DNA of 64,000 bases from Chitinophagaceae bacterium (GTDB lineage Bacteria; Bacteroidota; Bacteroidia; Chitinophagales; Chitinophagaceae). The stretch lies in NCBI GenBank assembly GCA_017307735.1, contig JAFKGR010000012.1, forward strand, positions 124,001 through 188,000, written 5' to 3'. The notes beneath the pieces are model-generated. The model saw only the letters and a list, made by a program, of their open reading frames with translations, was not told the origin of the DNA and did no database searches. The position numbers and the translations under genes were made by a program. The first letter of the stretch is position 1, and each line of letters starts with the position of its first letter. Below, in pieces: positions 9,588-19,222 of this stretch.

Positions 9588-10697
9588 TTATTGTTTCAGG
9601 AAAGAAGCTGATTTGTCACCTGCTTTTACAAAGTAAATACCCGGAGTTAATTGAGATATGTTCAATTCCACTTTGGATGAATTTTGAATAGAAATAATAA
9701 TTCTTCCTGTTACATCCTGTCCGGCAGAACTGAAAACTCTCAATCCCGTAAAGATTCCCGAACTACCTTCCAGGGTAAGTTTTGCGAAAGCGGGATTGGG
9801 ATAGGCAATCAATGTTATTTTGCCCTGATCTGTTTTAACTGTGTTGACAGATGATATCAGGGTTTTTCCATCAAGGTCGTATTCGACAAGGCGATAGTAG
9901 GACTGGCCCGTGATAGGAAATTTATCGATGGTGGAATATTTTAAATTCTGTGTGGAGTTTCCTGCGGCCTGCAACGTTTGAACTGTTTGCCATTGAGTAC
10001 CCTCTTTTGAACGCTGTAATTCAAAGCGGCTGGTGTTCATTTCATTGGCAGTTTCCCAGGAAGCAACCACTTCATTGTTGCGATTGACAACTGTGGAAAA
10101 TGATACAAGCTTCAAAGGTACTATTTGTGTACTGGTAAGCGACAAGTCGTCAAAATAAGCATCTACTGAAGATCCGTTAAATGGATAACTCTTCAGCGTG
10201 ATCCTCACTTTTCTGGTTCCCGGAGGAGCTGTAATGGTTGAAGTATATTCTGTCCATACACCTTTGTCACTCTGTAATCCGGTATTGTATGAAACCAGTA
10301 AATTATCAGATGCTCCCAAATATTCAACGAGCATGAGTGATCCGTCGGGTGGGGTCTGATTATAAACCTGCATGAATCCGGTGAATGTAAAATTCCGGTT
10401 ACCGGCATCGATGTCAGCGGCCATGCTTGATACATCTACCACCTGATAGATTTGTCCTTTCACTGAATTACATCCTGAAAAGAAGAAATAATTTCCTCCA
10501 TGAGCAGCAGGGAAACCGTTTTGATTTCCCGGGATTCTCCAATCGGAGGATCCAAAGCAGGAAGTTCCCTGTGATACAATGGTCCAGCCTGTTGTGGTCG
10601 GCGATTCAGCGCCCGGATTTACAATTAAATTTTGAGCATCAGTTTGATATGTGGCGAACAGAATACATAGAACTGAGAAGTATAGTTTCAGATTCAT
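9588..10697 (-). CDS. T9SS type A sorting-domain protein with N-terminal lectin-like domain
   Basis: A 369-residue secreted protein. A signal peptide (ends near TDAQ) is followed by NLIVNPGAESPTTTGW, a typical start of a jelly-roll carbohydrate-binding-like domain that runs to about residue 190 (DAYFDDLSLTS). A middle segment with VASWETANEMNTSRFELQRS is the fibronectin-like linker common in T9SS cargo. The last 75 residues (AYPNPAF ... LTPGIYFVKAGDKSASFLKQ) are the type A C-terminal signal for secretion and surface attachment. The ligand of the N-terminal domain is unknown. No enzymatic motif is seen. Confidence 0.85.
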   Translation of the reverse strand: MNLKLYFSVLCILFATYQTDAQNLIVNPGAESPTTTGWTIVSQGTSCFGSSDWRIPGNQNGFPAAHGGNYFFFSGCNSVKGQIYQVVDVSSMAADIDAGNRNFTFTGFMQVYNQTPPDGSLMLVEYLGASDNLLVSYNTGLQSDKGVWTEYTSTITAPPGTRKVRITLKSYPFNGSSVDAYFDDLSLTSTQIVPLKLVSFSTVVNRNNEVVASWETANEMNTSRFELQRSKEGTQWQTVQTLQAAGNSTQNLKYSTIDKFPITGQSYYRLVEYDLDGKTLISSVNTVKTDQGKITLIAYPNPAFAKLTLEGSSGIFTGLRVFSSAGQDVTGRIIISIQNSSKVELNISQLTPGIYFVKAGDKSASFLKQ

Positions 10698-10785
10698 AAG
10701 AGATTATAAAATGGTATTGAGCACAAAGTAAAATAAAATAAGATAGAAATATCTTTTTGGAGCCAATTTATTTTACCGCTTTTAC

Positions 10786-11304
10786 CTATCGTAACCTTTT
10801 GAAATTGTCGCGGCTGTATGTACCTGGTAAAGCATGATTTCCCGCTTTGAAGTCAAGGTTGACATATTTGATATTATTTAGCTCAGTCAGGTTATAAACG
10901 ATAGTTGCTAAATAATTGTATGCGCCGGTATCTCCGGATTCATTGGTCAACTTCTCACTGTTGGGGATTGAGATATAAATAGTATCGTTCGAAATGGCTT
11001 TGAATTCGAGTTGAATATCCGGATAACTTGTATTCAGCGCACCAACCAATTGCTGAGGAGATAACTGACCCAAAGTATTATTCCCGGGTTTTACGAGTTT
11101 TTCAACAGTCTTGTTTTTCAATGTTTCTACTTTCCATAGCGAAGGAATATTTACAATCTGGTTGTGCAATTCAGAAGTATCAATCTCTTCTGTCCCTGCA
11201 TTTACCGTGTCTGTAGGTACTTCATTTGGATTTGAATTTTCAGACGAGTGGCACGCAGAGATGATGAAAGCGAAAATGAAAAGAACAGGAGTGATACGTT
11301 TCAT
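10786..11304 (-). CDS. Hypothetical lipoprotein
   Basis: A 172-residue protein with a clear lipoprotein signal (FIISAC, Cys at about residue 17) followed by a Ser/Asn/Glu-rich flexible linker. The folded part contains two strand-helix segments such as LSPQQLVGALNTSYPDIQLEF and TGAYNYLATIVYNLTELNNIKYVNLDF. It is predicted to be anchored in the periplasm or on the outer membrane. I do not recognise the family. It reads toward the T9SS gene, from which it is separated by 88 bases, and away from the hydrolase pair. Confidence 0.7.
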   Translation of the reverse strand: MKRITPVLFIFAFIISACHSSENSNPNEVPTDTVNAGTEEIDTSELHNQIVNIPSLWKVETLKNKTVEKLVKPGNNTLGQLSPQQLVGALNTSYPDIQLEFKAISNDTIYISIPNSEKLTNESGDTGAYNYLATIVYNLTELNNIKYVNLDFKAGNHALPGTYSRDNFKRLR

Positions 11305-11514
11305 ATAGGATTCCTTTATTACAAACTTATTCTATAATTGGAAAGATGACAGACAAATTTATTACAATGTTTCCCGACCGGAAAATTTATTGTACCGAAC
11401 TTTTGGGAAGAATATTTTGGTCTTAATTTCCCTTTCAATACGGATCAAAGATATTGCCGGAGGCAGTAGCAAATAAATTAATCCCTATTTTTATTGCTTA
11501 AAAACTCATTTCTT

Positions 11515-13380
11515 ATGAAAAAAATTTCCCTGCTTTCTTGTTTCTTTTTGATCTCTTTTTTTTCTTTCGCCCAGAACCAGGACAGCATTTGGTTTGTAAA
11601 TAATTATACAAAAGTGGAGGAATACATTCCGATGCGCGATGGCGTCAGGCTTTTTACGGCAGTGTATATCCCAAAAGATACAACTTCGCAACACCCCTTT
11701 CTGATGACGAGGACGCCTTATAGTTGCCGCCCCTACGGTGCAAATAATTATACTCCGATGTGGAACAGCTACAAAATGAAGCTGGCAAGGTCAGGTTACA
11801 TTTTTGTGTTTCAGGATGTGCGTGGCCGTTATATGAGCGAGGGTGTTTTTGAAGATGTCAGGCCATTCAATAAAGACAAAAAGGGAAAAGAAACGGATGA
11901 GGCGAGTGATACCTACGATGCCATCGACTGGCTGATACACAATACAAAAAATAACAACGGTAAGGTTGCTGTAACAGGTACTTCCTATCCCGGGTTCTAT
12001 TCCACGGAAGCAGCGCTCAGCGGGCATCCGGCCCTGGTGGCAGTGAGTCCGCAGGCGCCGGTAACGGATTGGTTTATGGGAGATGATTTCCATCACAAAG
12101 GAGCTTTTTTTATCATGGATGCTTTTTCTTTTTATCCGTTTTTCGGTACACCCCATCCAAAACCTTCTACCACATACACACGTGGATTTTCTTTCAAATC
12201 GGATGATAACTACAATGCATACCTGAAAACAGGTGCGCTTAAAAATTTCGCGAAACTGATGGGCGACAGCATTCCTTTCTGGAAAGATCTTTATGATCAT
12301 CCCAATTATGATGCATGGTGGCAGGCAAGAAATGCGCGTACCGGGTTGTACAATGTAAAGCCGGCCATGCTTTGGGTGGGTGGATTGTTTGATGCAGAAG
12401 ACTGCTTTGGCGCATGGAATTGTTTCAAAGCGACAGAATCGCAAAGCCCGGAAACAAACAACAAGATTGTGATGGGGCCATGGTATCACGGGCAATGGAG
12501 CAGGGAGGGCAGCTTCATGGGCAATGTGAGATTCGGTCAGAATACTTCTGAATTTTTTCAGGACAGTATTGAAATCCCATTCTTCAATCATTACCTTTTA
12601 AATAATCCTGATCCGGGTTTGGATAAAGCCAACATTTTCTTTTCCGGAGAAAATCAATGGCATCGTTTTGATCAATGGCCTCCAAAAAATGTCAGTGAAG
12701 AAAATCTTTACCTGATGGACAATGCCAAGTTGTCTCTCGGAAAAGCGCCCACCGGGAAAAACAGTTATGATCAATATGTGAGTGATCCGGCACATCCGGT
12801 TCCCTATACGGCAGGAATCCATTTTCGCCGTACAAGGGAGTACATGACCGACGACCAGCGTTTTGCTTCACGCCGTACCGATGTACTTTCTTATGAAACG
12901 GATACTTTGCCAAAAGACATTACACTGGCAGGTCCGGTTATTGCAGATTTGCTGGCTTCCATTTCTACCACTGATGCAGATTTTGTGGTAAAACTCATTG
13001 ATGTTTTTCCTGATGATTTCGATTATCCTGCCGATTGGAAAGGGAATGGGGAAAATTATCCGATGGGCGGATATGAAATGCTGGTCAGGGCAGAGATTAT
13101 GAGAGGAAAATTCAGGAATAGTTTTGAGAAACCTGAACCTTTTGTTCCCGGCAAGATTTCTGAAGTGAAATGGGAATTGCCCGATGTGGCTCACACTTTC
13201 AAAAAAGGGCACCGGATTATGATTCAGATTCAAAGCAGTTGGTTCCCGCTGGCTGATAGCAATCCGCAAAAGTTTGAAGATATCTACCAGGCCAATGATA
13301 GTGATTTTCAAAAATCCACTATTCGCATTTATCACGATGCGGCTCATCCATCAAGAATTATTTTACCTGTATTACAATAA
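11515..13380 (+). CDS. CocE/NonD-family hydrolase (X-Pro dipeptidyl-peptidase S15 fold), exported
   Basis: The open frame starts at a TTG at 11494, but the ATG at 11515 begins the signal peptide (cleavage near SFAQ). The catalytic triad is visible: nucleophile S157 in GTSYPG, Asp in GLFDAEDCFGAW and His in GPWYHGQWS. After the alpha/beta-hydrolase core comes a C-terminal jelly-roll domain (LAGPVIADLLASISTTDADFVV onward), as in cocaine esterase and glutaryl-7-ACA acylase. Such enzymes cleave esters, amides or X-Pro peptides; the substrate is unknown. A paralogue follows after 3 bases, so the pair is co-transcribed and came from a tandem duplication. Confidence 0.92.
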   Translation: MKKISLLSCFFLISFFSFAQNQDSIWFVNNYTKVEEYIPMRDGVRLFTAVYIPKDTTSQHPFLMTRTPYSCRPYGANNYTPMWNSYKMKLARSGYIFVFQDVRGRYMSEGVFEDVRPFNKDKKGKETDEASDTYDAIDWLIHNTKNNNGKVAVTGTSYPGFYSTEAALSGHPALVAVSPQAPVTDWFMGDDFHHKGAFFIMDAFSFYPFFGTPHPKPSTTYTRGFSFKSDDNYNAYLKTGALKNFAKLMGDSIPFWKDLYDHPNYDAWWQARNARTGLYNVKPAMLWVGGLFDAEDCFGAWNCFKATESQSPETNNKIVMGPWYHGQWSREGSFMGNVRFGQNTSEFFQDSIEIPFFNHYLLNNPDPGLDKANIFFSGENQWHRFDQWPPKNVSEENLYLMDNAKLSLGKAPTGKNSYDQYVSDPAHPVPYTAGIHFRRTREYMTDDQRFASRRTDVLSYETDTLPKDITLAGPVIADLLASISTTDADFVVKLIDVFPDDFDYPADWKGNGENYPMGGYEMLVRAEIMRGKFRNSFEKPEPFVPGKISEVKWELPDVAHTFKKGHRIMIQIQSSWFPLADSNPQKFEDIYQANDSDFQKSTIRIYHDAAHPSRIILPVLQ

Positions 13381-13383
13381 AAA

Positions 13384-15237
13384 ATGTTCAAAAAATTCCT
13401 GTTCTTCCTTTGTCTGGCGCCGCTTGTTTCGTGTGCCCAGCGCGAAGGAAATTATGTAAGAGACAATTACATCAAGATTGATACAACCATTATTATGCGC
13501 GATGGTGTAAAGCTCTACACGATTATTTATGTACCCAAAGACAATACCCGGACATATCCGATCCTGATGGAGCGAACGCCTTATTCTGCCGGGCCTTACA
13601 GCGAAAATAATTATAAAATGCGCATCGGACCAAACAGCAATTTGATGCATGATAAATACATTTTTGTTTATCAGGATGTGCGCGGCAGGTACATGAGTGA
13701 AGGGCACAACAAAGAAGTAACACCTTATATCTCCGATAAAAAATCCAATAAAGATGTTGATGAAAGCAGCGATACGTATGACACCGTTGACTGGCTCGTA
13801 AAAAATATTAAAGGCAATGATGGCAAAGTTGGAATTTACGGAATTTCTTATCCGGGCTTTTATTCCACTGCATCTCTGCCTGGCGCACATCCGGCAATTA
13901 AAGCCGTCAGCCCGCAGGCGCCGGTTACGGATGAATTTATCGGAGATGATGCCAATCACAACGGCGCTTTCTTTTTACTCGATAATTTTTCCTTCATGAA
14001 TTATTTCGGGAAGGAGAGGAGCGGCCCGGTAAAAGATTATGGAGGAGTAATGTTTCCACTTAAAACAAATGACGTGTATGATTTCTTTATGAAACTTGGC
14101 CCTGTAAAAAATTCGCAGAGCGAAGAATATTTCAATCACCGTTCTTACATCTGGAATCAGTACCTGGAACACGATACTTATGATCATTACTGGCAAAGCA
14201 GAAATATCAGGCCCTATTTGAAGGACATAAAAATTCCAACACTTGTTGTGGGAGGATGGTTTGATGCGGAAGATTTATTCGGTTCTTTGCACACTTTTCA
14301 GGCTATTGACAGGCAGGGAGGCTCAAATGATTTTCTCGTGATGGGGCCGTGGACACATGGTGCATGGGCGTCCGGATCATGGACTAAATTTGGCAGTTAT
14401 GATTTTGGAAACAATACATCAAAATATTTTCAGGATTCCATTGAGACACGTTTTTTTAATTATTACCTGAAGGGTGAGGGCAGTTTTGATAACAACAAAG
14501 CCACTGTATTTGAAACCGGAAAAAACGAGTGGAGCCAGTTTAAAACCTGGCCGCCTGCAAATACCCATCCGGTCAATTACTATCTGACATCTTCCAAAAG
14601 TTTATCGCCCGTAAAAGAGAGAAAGCAAAAAGCGTTTTTGTCTTATGTCAGCGATCCGTCTAACCCTGTCCCTTATACGGGAAAAGTGATGGGCCGCCGG
14701 AACAATGAATACATGGCAGAAGATCAGTCTTTTGCTTCATCGCGAAAAGATGTATTGTCTTTCTCTTCTGCTGAATTAAAAAATGATTTGACAATTGCTG
14801 GTCCGTTGCAGGCTGAGTTGTATGTAAGCCTGAATACCACAGATGCAGATTTTATTGTGAAAATTATCGACGAAGTTCCGTTGCCTTCGAATGATGTAGC
14901 AGATAAGAATGCAGCAGGTTCTGGTTTCTATCAAAGGCTTGTCAGGGCTGAGGTATTCCGTGGAAAATTCAGGAATGATTATACAAAGCCTGAACCATTT
15001 ATTCCCGGAAAAATCGATAAAGTTCATATCAATCTCAACGATGTTTTTCATGAATTTAAAAAGGGGCATCGCATCATGGTTCAGGTGCAAAGCAGTTGGT
15101 TCCCGTTGGTGGATATGAATCCCCAAAAGTTTATGAAGATCCCGGAAGCCAATGCAAGTGATTTTCAGAAAGCAGAAATTAAGATTTATACCGATAAGTC
15201 ACATCCGTCTTCGATAACATTGCCGGTAATGAATTAG
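13384..15237 (+). CDS. CocE/NonD-family hydrolase, second tandem copy, predicted lipoprotein
   Basis: A 617-residue paralogue of the preceding gene, alignable end to end, with nucleophile S155 in GISYPG, Asp in GWFDAEDLFGSL and His in GPWTHGAWA. Unlike its neighbour it carries a lipobox, LVSC with Cys at residue 17, so it should be membrane anchored while copy one is released into the periplasm. The C-terminal jelly-roll begins near IAGPLQAELYVSLNTTDADF. Divergence is substantial, so the duplication is not recent. The substrate is unknown; peptides or acylated compounds are possible. Confidence 0.92.
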   Translation: MFKKFLFFLCLAPLVSCAQREGNYVRDNYIKIDTTIIMRDGVKLYTIIYVPKDNTRTYPILMERTPYSAGPYSENNYKMRIGPNSNLMHDKYIFVYQDVRGRYMSEGHNKEVTPYISDKKSNKDVDESSDTYDTVDWLVKNIKGNDGKVGIYGISYPGFYSTASLPGAHPAIKAVSPQAPVTDEFIGDDANHNGAFFLLDNFSFMNYFGKERSGPVKDYGGVMFPLKTNDVYDFFMKLGPVKNSQSEEYFNHRSYIWNQYLEHDTYDHYWQSRNIRPYLKDIKIPTLVVGGWFDAEDLFGSLHTFQAIDRQGGSNDFLVMGPWTHGAWASGSWTKFGSYDFGNNTSKYFQDSIETRFFNYYLKGEGSFDNNKATVFETGKNEWSQFKTWPPANTHPVNYYLTSSKSLSPVKERKQKAFLSYVSDPSNPVPYTGKVMGRRNNEYMAEDQSFASSRKDVLSFSSAELKNDLTIAGPLQAELYVSLNTTDADFIVKIIDEVPLPSNDVADKNAAGSGFYQRLVRAEVFRGKFRNDYTKPEPFIPGKIDKVHINLNDVFHEFKKGHRIMVQVQSSWFPLVDMNPQKFMKIPEANASDFQKAEIKIYTDKSHPSSITLPVMN

Positions 15238-15427
15238 ATCAAAGCGGGGTGGTCAAATTCTTTTTGTAACACCATTTGTATTCCTCTTCCCACAGGCGGA
15301 TGGGGATACATGCCTGTAGCATTCATTACCGGCCAACAGATTTATTTGGATCAATAATTTGAAATCCTCCGGTCAAATTTTAATTGATGTATTGCAAAAT
15401 GTTTTTACGATAAGAGGCTCTGGAAAT

Positions 15428-16831
15428 TTATTCTTTGGGGTTATTTTCTAACCATTGAGTTATCTCCGGAAGAGGAGGAGTCATTGCTTCATAAACTGCA
15501 TCTTCAATAGCGCCTCTGATATTGTATCTGTAAAGCTCATTGCTTCTTGTTGGATTGACGCGATTGCTCAAAAAAACATAAACCAGATTGTATTCCGGAT
15601 CAACCCAGACGGCTGTTCCTGTATAACCCGTATGACCGAAGGTGAGGGGAGATGCAAACCTCGATGGATACGGCCGCCTGTCTGTGGTCGTATAATTGTC
15701 TTTTTGCGGTTTGTCAAAACCAATTCCTCTTCTGCTGATGGAACTGTTGTAAGCGGTAAATAGTTTGACAGTCTCTGGTTTGATATATTGCCTGCCATTA
15801 AAATTTCCATCGTTTAACAGCATTTGAAAAATAGCACCAATGTCCCCGGCGTTACTGAATAATCCTGCATGTCCCGAAACACCTCCAAACATTGCGGCAC
15901 CTTCGTCATGTACATCTCCATGCAAATGCTGATGGCGGAAATAAGTGTCCCATTCTGTGGGGGCAATTAAGGATGTGTCAAAGTGGTTTCGCGGATTAAA
16001 CCCAATCGAAGTAAGTCCCATGGGTTTGTAAAAATTTTCATAGACAAACTTATCAATACGCAATCCTGAAATGGCTTGTACTATATCTCCCATCAAAATA
16101 AAATCGTTGTCGCTGTAGAGATATTTTGCCGGCAGAATGAGCTTGCTGTCGACGATGCTCTGGTCCATTGTTTTCCAGTAATCGCTGCGCAAATAAAGAT
16201 GTTGTGCCACTCTTACACCAAACTCAGCCGAAGAATCCGAACGGTAGAATTCCGGTAAGGGTGTTTTGGTTGCGGTATCAATGGTTTTAAGATAAAAGAC
16301 AACATCCGGAACCAGTCCGGCCTGATGAAGCATGATATCTCTGATATTCAAATCAGATTTGTCGCTGTGCCTTACCCACGGCAAGTACGTTCCCAAAGTT
16401 TTATCCAGCCTGAGTTTGCCTTCGTCATACAACTTCATTGTGCTGATGGTGGTGGCTGCCACTTTAGTAACTGATGCCATATCAAAAATACTGTTGACCG
16501 TCATCGGCGTAGGATCGTCGTAACTGTAGGTGCCATAAGCTTTTTCAAATACGATTTTTCCATTGCGCATGATTAAGACCACGCAACCGGGATAGGCTTT
16601 TTTATCTATCCCGAGAATGGCGATGGAATCAATCGCAGAGGCCATTTTTTTCCCGTTTAAACCTTCAGACTCGGGTGTAGCAAATGGCAAAATCTCCCGG
16701 GAAAGAATTTTGCCGGATTGTTGTTCCGAAAATAATTTGTTCACCTGTGTAGCATTTTTATTGGATGTCTGGGAAAATACGACAACTGCCGGAGCCAGGA
16801 GCAGAAAGAGAATGAAGGAAATTTTTTGCAT
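15428..16831 (-). CDS. Serine hydrolase of the class C beta-lactamase fold
   Basis: The ATG at 16831 (MQKISFILFLLL) is chosen over an in-frame TTG two codons upstream. After a signal peptide, the catalytic SxxK motif is S120-V-T-K123 (MASVTK), the second motif is YSD in KYLYSDNDFILMG, and the third is HTG in FGHTGYTG. These proteins include esterases, DD-peptidases and the C-terminal modules of GH3-beta-lactamase fusions found in Bacteroidota; this copy has no GH3 part. It probably acts in the periplasm on peptides or esters of cell-wall or peptide origin. It is convergent with the CocE pair. Confidence 0.88.
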   Translation of the reverse strand: MQKISFILFLLLAPAVVVFSQTSNKNATQVNKLFSEQQSGKILSREILPFATPESEGLNGKKMASAIDSIAILGIDKKAYPGCVVLIMRNGKIVFEKAYGTYSYDDPTPMTVNSIFDMASVTKVAATTISTMKLYDEGKLRLDKTLGTYLPWVRHSDKSDLNIRDIMLHQAGLVPDVVFYLKTIDTATKTPLPEFYRSDSSAEFGVRVAQHLYLRSDYWKTMDQSIVDSKLILPAKYLYSDNDFILMGDIVQAISGLRIDKFVYENFYKPMGLTSIGFNPRNHFDTSLIAPTEWDTYFRHQHLHGDVHDEGAAMFGGVSGHAGLFSNAGDIGAIFQMLLNDGNFNGRQYIKPETVKLFTAYNSSISRRGIGFDKPQKDNYTTTDRRPYPSRFASPLTFGHTGYTGTAVWVDPEYNLVYVFLSNRVNPTRSNELYRYNIRGAIEDAVYEAMTPPLPEITQWLENNPKE

Positions 16832-16837
16832 TGCCAA

Positions 16838-17218
16838 TCAGAAATTTTTTAGAAATGAAGGTAAGTGAAAGTGATAAAAAACAGAAACGGGATTGGGAAA
16901 CAATGAATCGAACTAATGATTTGCTCCCGGTCTGATTTTCTATGACAGCTTTCCTATATTCAATGCTACTGTAACTATCTTTTTATGATTTTAAACAGGA
17001 GAATACTACTCCCTTTAATTAATTCGCATGGTTCATTTCCCTGTTACCTTCCGGAGTAGCAGCCATCCTTTTCATGTTTTGTTCAGCAGTTCTTGTGAAA
17101 GAATTTTATCCCGTACGGAAATAAAATAACAGCCTCTTCAGGAGCGGGGTATAATTTTTGTGAACAATGTAGGTTGCTGTTTATAAAAAGGATAAATAAT
17201 AATCTTAATTAAAAGACA
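16838..17218. other. Intergenic stretch of 381 bases, no gene seen
   Basis: This lies between the divergent starts of the serine hydrolase and the M20 amidohydrolase, so it must hold both promoters. I see no open frame of note, no strong hairpin and no clear TAnnTTTG box. A short GTTACCTTCCGG string recalls the SRP RNA apex but has no pairing partner. Confidence 0.5.
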
Positions 17219-18481
17219 ATGGAAACCAGTCAAATCAAATCCCTCAACGCTAAATTGAATAACTCTATAGATGCGCTGCTTCCCGAACTGGAAACCATCT
17301 ATAAAGACATTCATCAGAATCCCGAATTATCCATGCAGGAAGTTCGCACTTCAAAAATAGCTGCCGATTATTTGACCAAATATCATTTTGAAGTAACCAC
17401 CAATGTGGGCGCTCATGGCGTGGTCGGGTTGATGAAAAATGGCGATGGTCCCGTGGTGATGCTGCGTGCTGATATGGACGCGCTTCCTGTCACGGAGACA
17501 ACAGGGTTGCCGTATGCGAGCACAAAAGTAGCCAGGGATGAAGAAGGAAAAGAGGTGGGCGTATCTCATGTATGCGGGCACGATATACACGTGACATGGC
17601 TGATGGGCGCTTCAAGATTATTTTCGGAAAATAAAGCGCTGTGGAAGGGAACATTGATGGTTGTTTTTCAGCCGGGCGAAGAAGTGGGCAGGGGAGCGCA
17701 AAGCATGATTGATGCCGGTATGATGAATCGTTTTCCCAAACCGGACATTATTTTAGGACAGCATGTGATGGTGGGCGAAGCGGGCACTGTGGGTTACAGA
17801 AGCGGAGCCATTCTTTCTGCCGGAAATAGTATCAAGGTGAAACTTTTCGGACGGGGCGCACACGGCTCCTATCCGCAAACATCCATTGACCCGGTTATCA
17901 TGGCGTCTGCTACTGCAATGCGATTGCAAACCATTGTTTCGCGCGAAGTAGCTCCTAAGGAAACCGCTGTGTTAACCATAGGTTCTTTGCAGGCCGGAAC
18001 AAAGGAAAATATTATCCCGGAAGATGCTACGCTAAAATTGAATATCCGAACTTTTAACGATGGTGTGAAAGAACATATCCTTTCTGCTGTAAAACGTATA
18101 TGCGATGCAGAAAGTGCGGCCTCCAATGCGCCGCAGATGCCTGAATACACAAATTTAGACAGCTACCCCCTGACCGAAAATGATGCCGAAGCAACGGCGA
18201 AAGTGGCGGCTGCTTTTAAGGCTCAGTTTGGCGAAAATGTTCACGAAACGCAGCCTGCAGCAGCGAGTGAAGATTTCAGCATATTCGGCAGAAACTGGAA
18301 GGTGCCTTATGTTTTTTGGTTTGTCGGAGGAACGGATCCGAAAACATACAGAGACGCCATTAAAAATAATCAGTTAAATTCCATTCCGAGCAATCACTCA
18401 CCTAAGTTTGCACCTGTTATTCATCCTACTTTAAAAACAGGATTGCAGGCAATGATGACAGCGGCAGCAGCCTGGCTTTAG
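17219..18481 (+). CDS. M20-family amidohydrolase (N-acyl-amino-acid / hippurate hydrolase type)
   Basis: A cytoplasmic 420-residue M20D-type metallo-amidohydrolase. Metal-binding and catalytic signatures are seen in order: HQNPELSMQE, LRADMDALPV, the C119-G-H121 pair in VSHVCGHDIHV, E154/E155 in QPGEEVGRGAQ, and AASEDFSIF near the C-terminus. The dimerisation domain lies at about 190-300. The family hydrolyses N-acyl amino acids, hippurate or indole-acetyl conjugates. The next gene begins 24 bases downstream. Confidence 0.93.
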   Translation: METSQIKSLNAKLNNSIDALLPELETIYKDIHQNPELSMQEVRTSKIAADYLTKYHFEVTTNVGAHGVVGLMKNGDGPVVMLRADMDALPVTETTGLPYASTKVARDEEGKEVGVSHVCGHDIHVTWLMGASRLFSENKALWKGTLMVVFQPGEEVGRGAQSMIDAGMMNRFPKPDIILGQHVMVGEAGTVGYRSGAILSAGNSIKVKLFGRGAHGSYPQTSIDPVIMASATAMRLQTIVSREVAPKETAVLTIGSLQAGTKENIIPEDATLKLNIRTFNDGVKEHILSAVKRICDAESAASNAPQMPEYTNLDSYPLTENDAEATAKVAAAFKAQFGENVHETQPAAASEDFSIFGRNWKVPYVFWFVGGTDPKTYRDAIKNNQLNSIPSNHSPKFAPVIHPTLKTGLQAMMTAAAAWL

Positions 18482-18505
18482 CAAATTTTCAACAATCATT
18501 AGAAA

Positions 18506-19153
18506 ATGGAAAAGCTACATACCTTTTATTATTTCCTTGATCTGGCGGGGACTTTTGCTTTCGCTATCAGCGGTGCAACGGCAGCAAGAGAACGCGGTCT
18601 TGATTTATTCGGTATTTGTGCCATTGCCTTTACAGTTGCCTGTGGCGGTGGAATCATCCGCGACCTTTGCATTGGGGCGGTTCCTCCCGCCGGGTTAACA
18701 ACCTGGTATTATCTTGCCACATCTCTCGTGGCTGCTGTCATGACCATAAGTTTATTTCCATTGGTGCAAAAAATAAACCGGCCTGTTATTTTATTTGATG
18801 CTGCGGGGCTTTCATTGTTTGCCGTTACAGGCGCACGAAAGGTGTTATTTTTTGGTCACAATGCTGAAGTAGCTGTATTGCTTGGCGTTGTTACAGCCGT
18901 TGGCGGTGGAATCATCCGCGACATTTTGCTAAACAGGATTCCGGTGGTATTGGAAAAAGAAATTTATGCTTCCGCAGCCTTTTTAGGTGCATTGATTGTG
19001 GTGGCGGGAAATTATTTTCATTGGCTGACGATGGATTGGTTGTCTGTAATCGGTTTGGTGGTTTGTTTCCTGTTGCGTATGCTGGCGCTGCGCTATCATT
19101 GGAACCTGCCGGTTTTTTCAAATGAGAAAACCGGTACGGAAGATAAAAGTTGA
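18506..19153 (+). CDS. Trimeric intracellular cation (TRIC) channel family protein (UPF0126)
   Basis: A 215-residue integral membrane protein built of two homologous halves of three helices plus a seventh helix. Each half has the glycine-rich signature: FTVACGGGIIRDLCIG in the first and VTAVGGGIIRDILLNR in the second, preceded by FAISGATAARERGLD and FAVTGARKVLF. Prokaryotic TRIC homologues form trimeric K+/Na+-permeable channels. It follows the M20 gene at 24 bases and may share its transcript; a functional tie is not obvious. Confidence 0.9.
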   Translation: MEKLHTFYYFLDLAGTFAFAISGATAARERGLDLFGICAIAFTVACGGGIIRDLCIGAVPPAGLTTWYYLATSLVAAVMTISLFPLVQKINRPVILFDAAGLSLFAVTGARKVLFFGHNAEVAVLLGVVTAVGGGIIRDILLNRIPVVLEKEIYASAAFLGALIVVAGNYFHWLTMDWLSVIGLVVCFLLRMLALRYHWNLPVFSNEKTGTEDKS

Positions 19154-19222
19154 TTTTATCTTTCAAAAAACATTGGATAAAAAAGATTAGAAAAATAATG
19201 CAATAAGAAACAGCTTTACGTT

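Noticed and set aside
11791..12591. 266-codon minus-strand frame opposite the first CocE-like gene
   Set aside because: Shadow of a well-supported hydrolase gene; product is Cys/His/Arg-rich without a family.
17038..17070. Second SRP RNA-like segment (GTTACCTTCCGG)
   Set aside because: Only the short apex string matches; there is no closing stem or GGAA loop partner.
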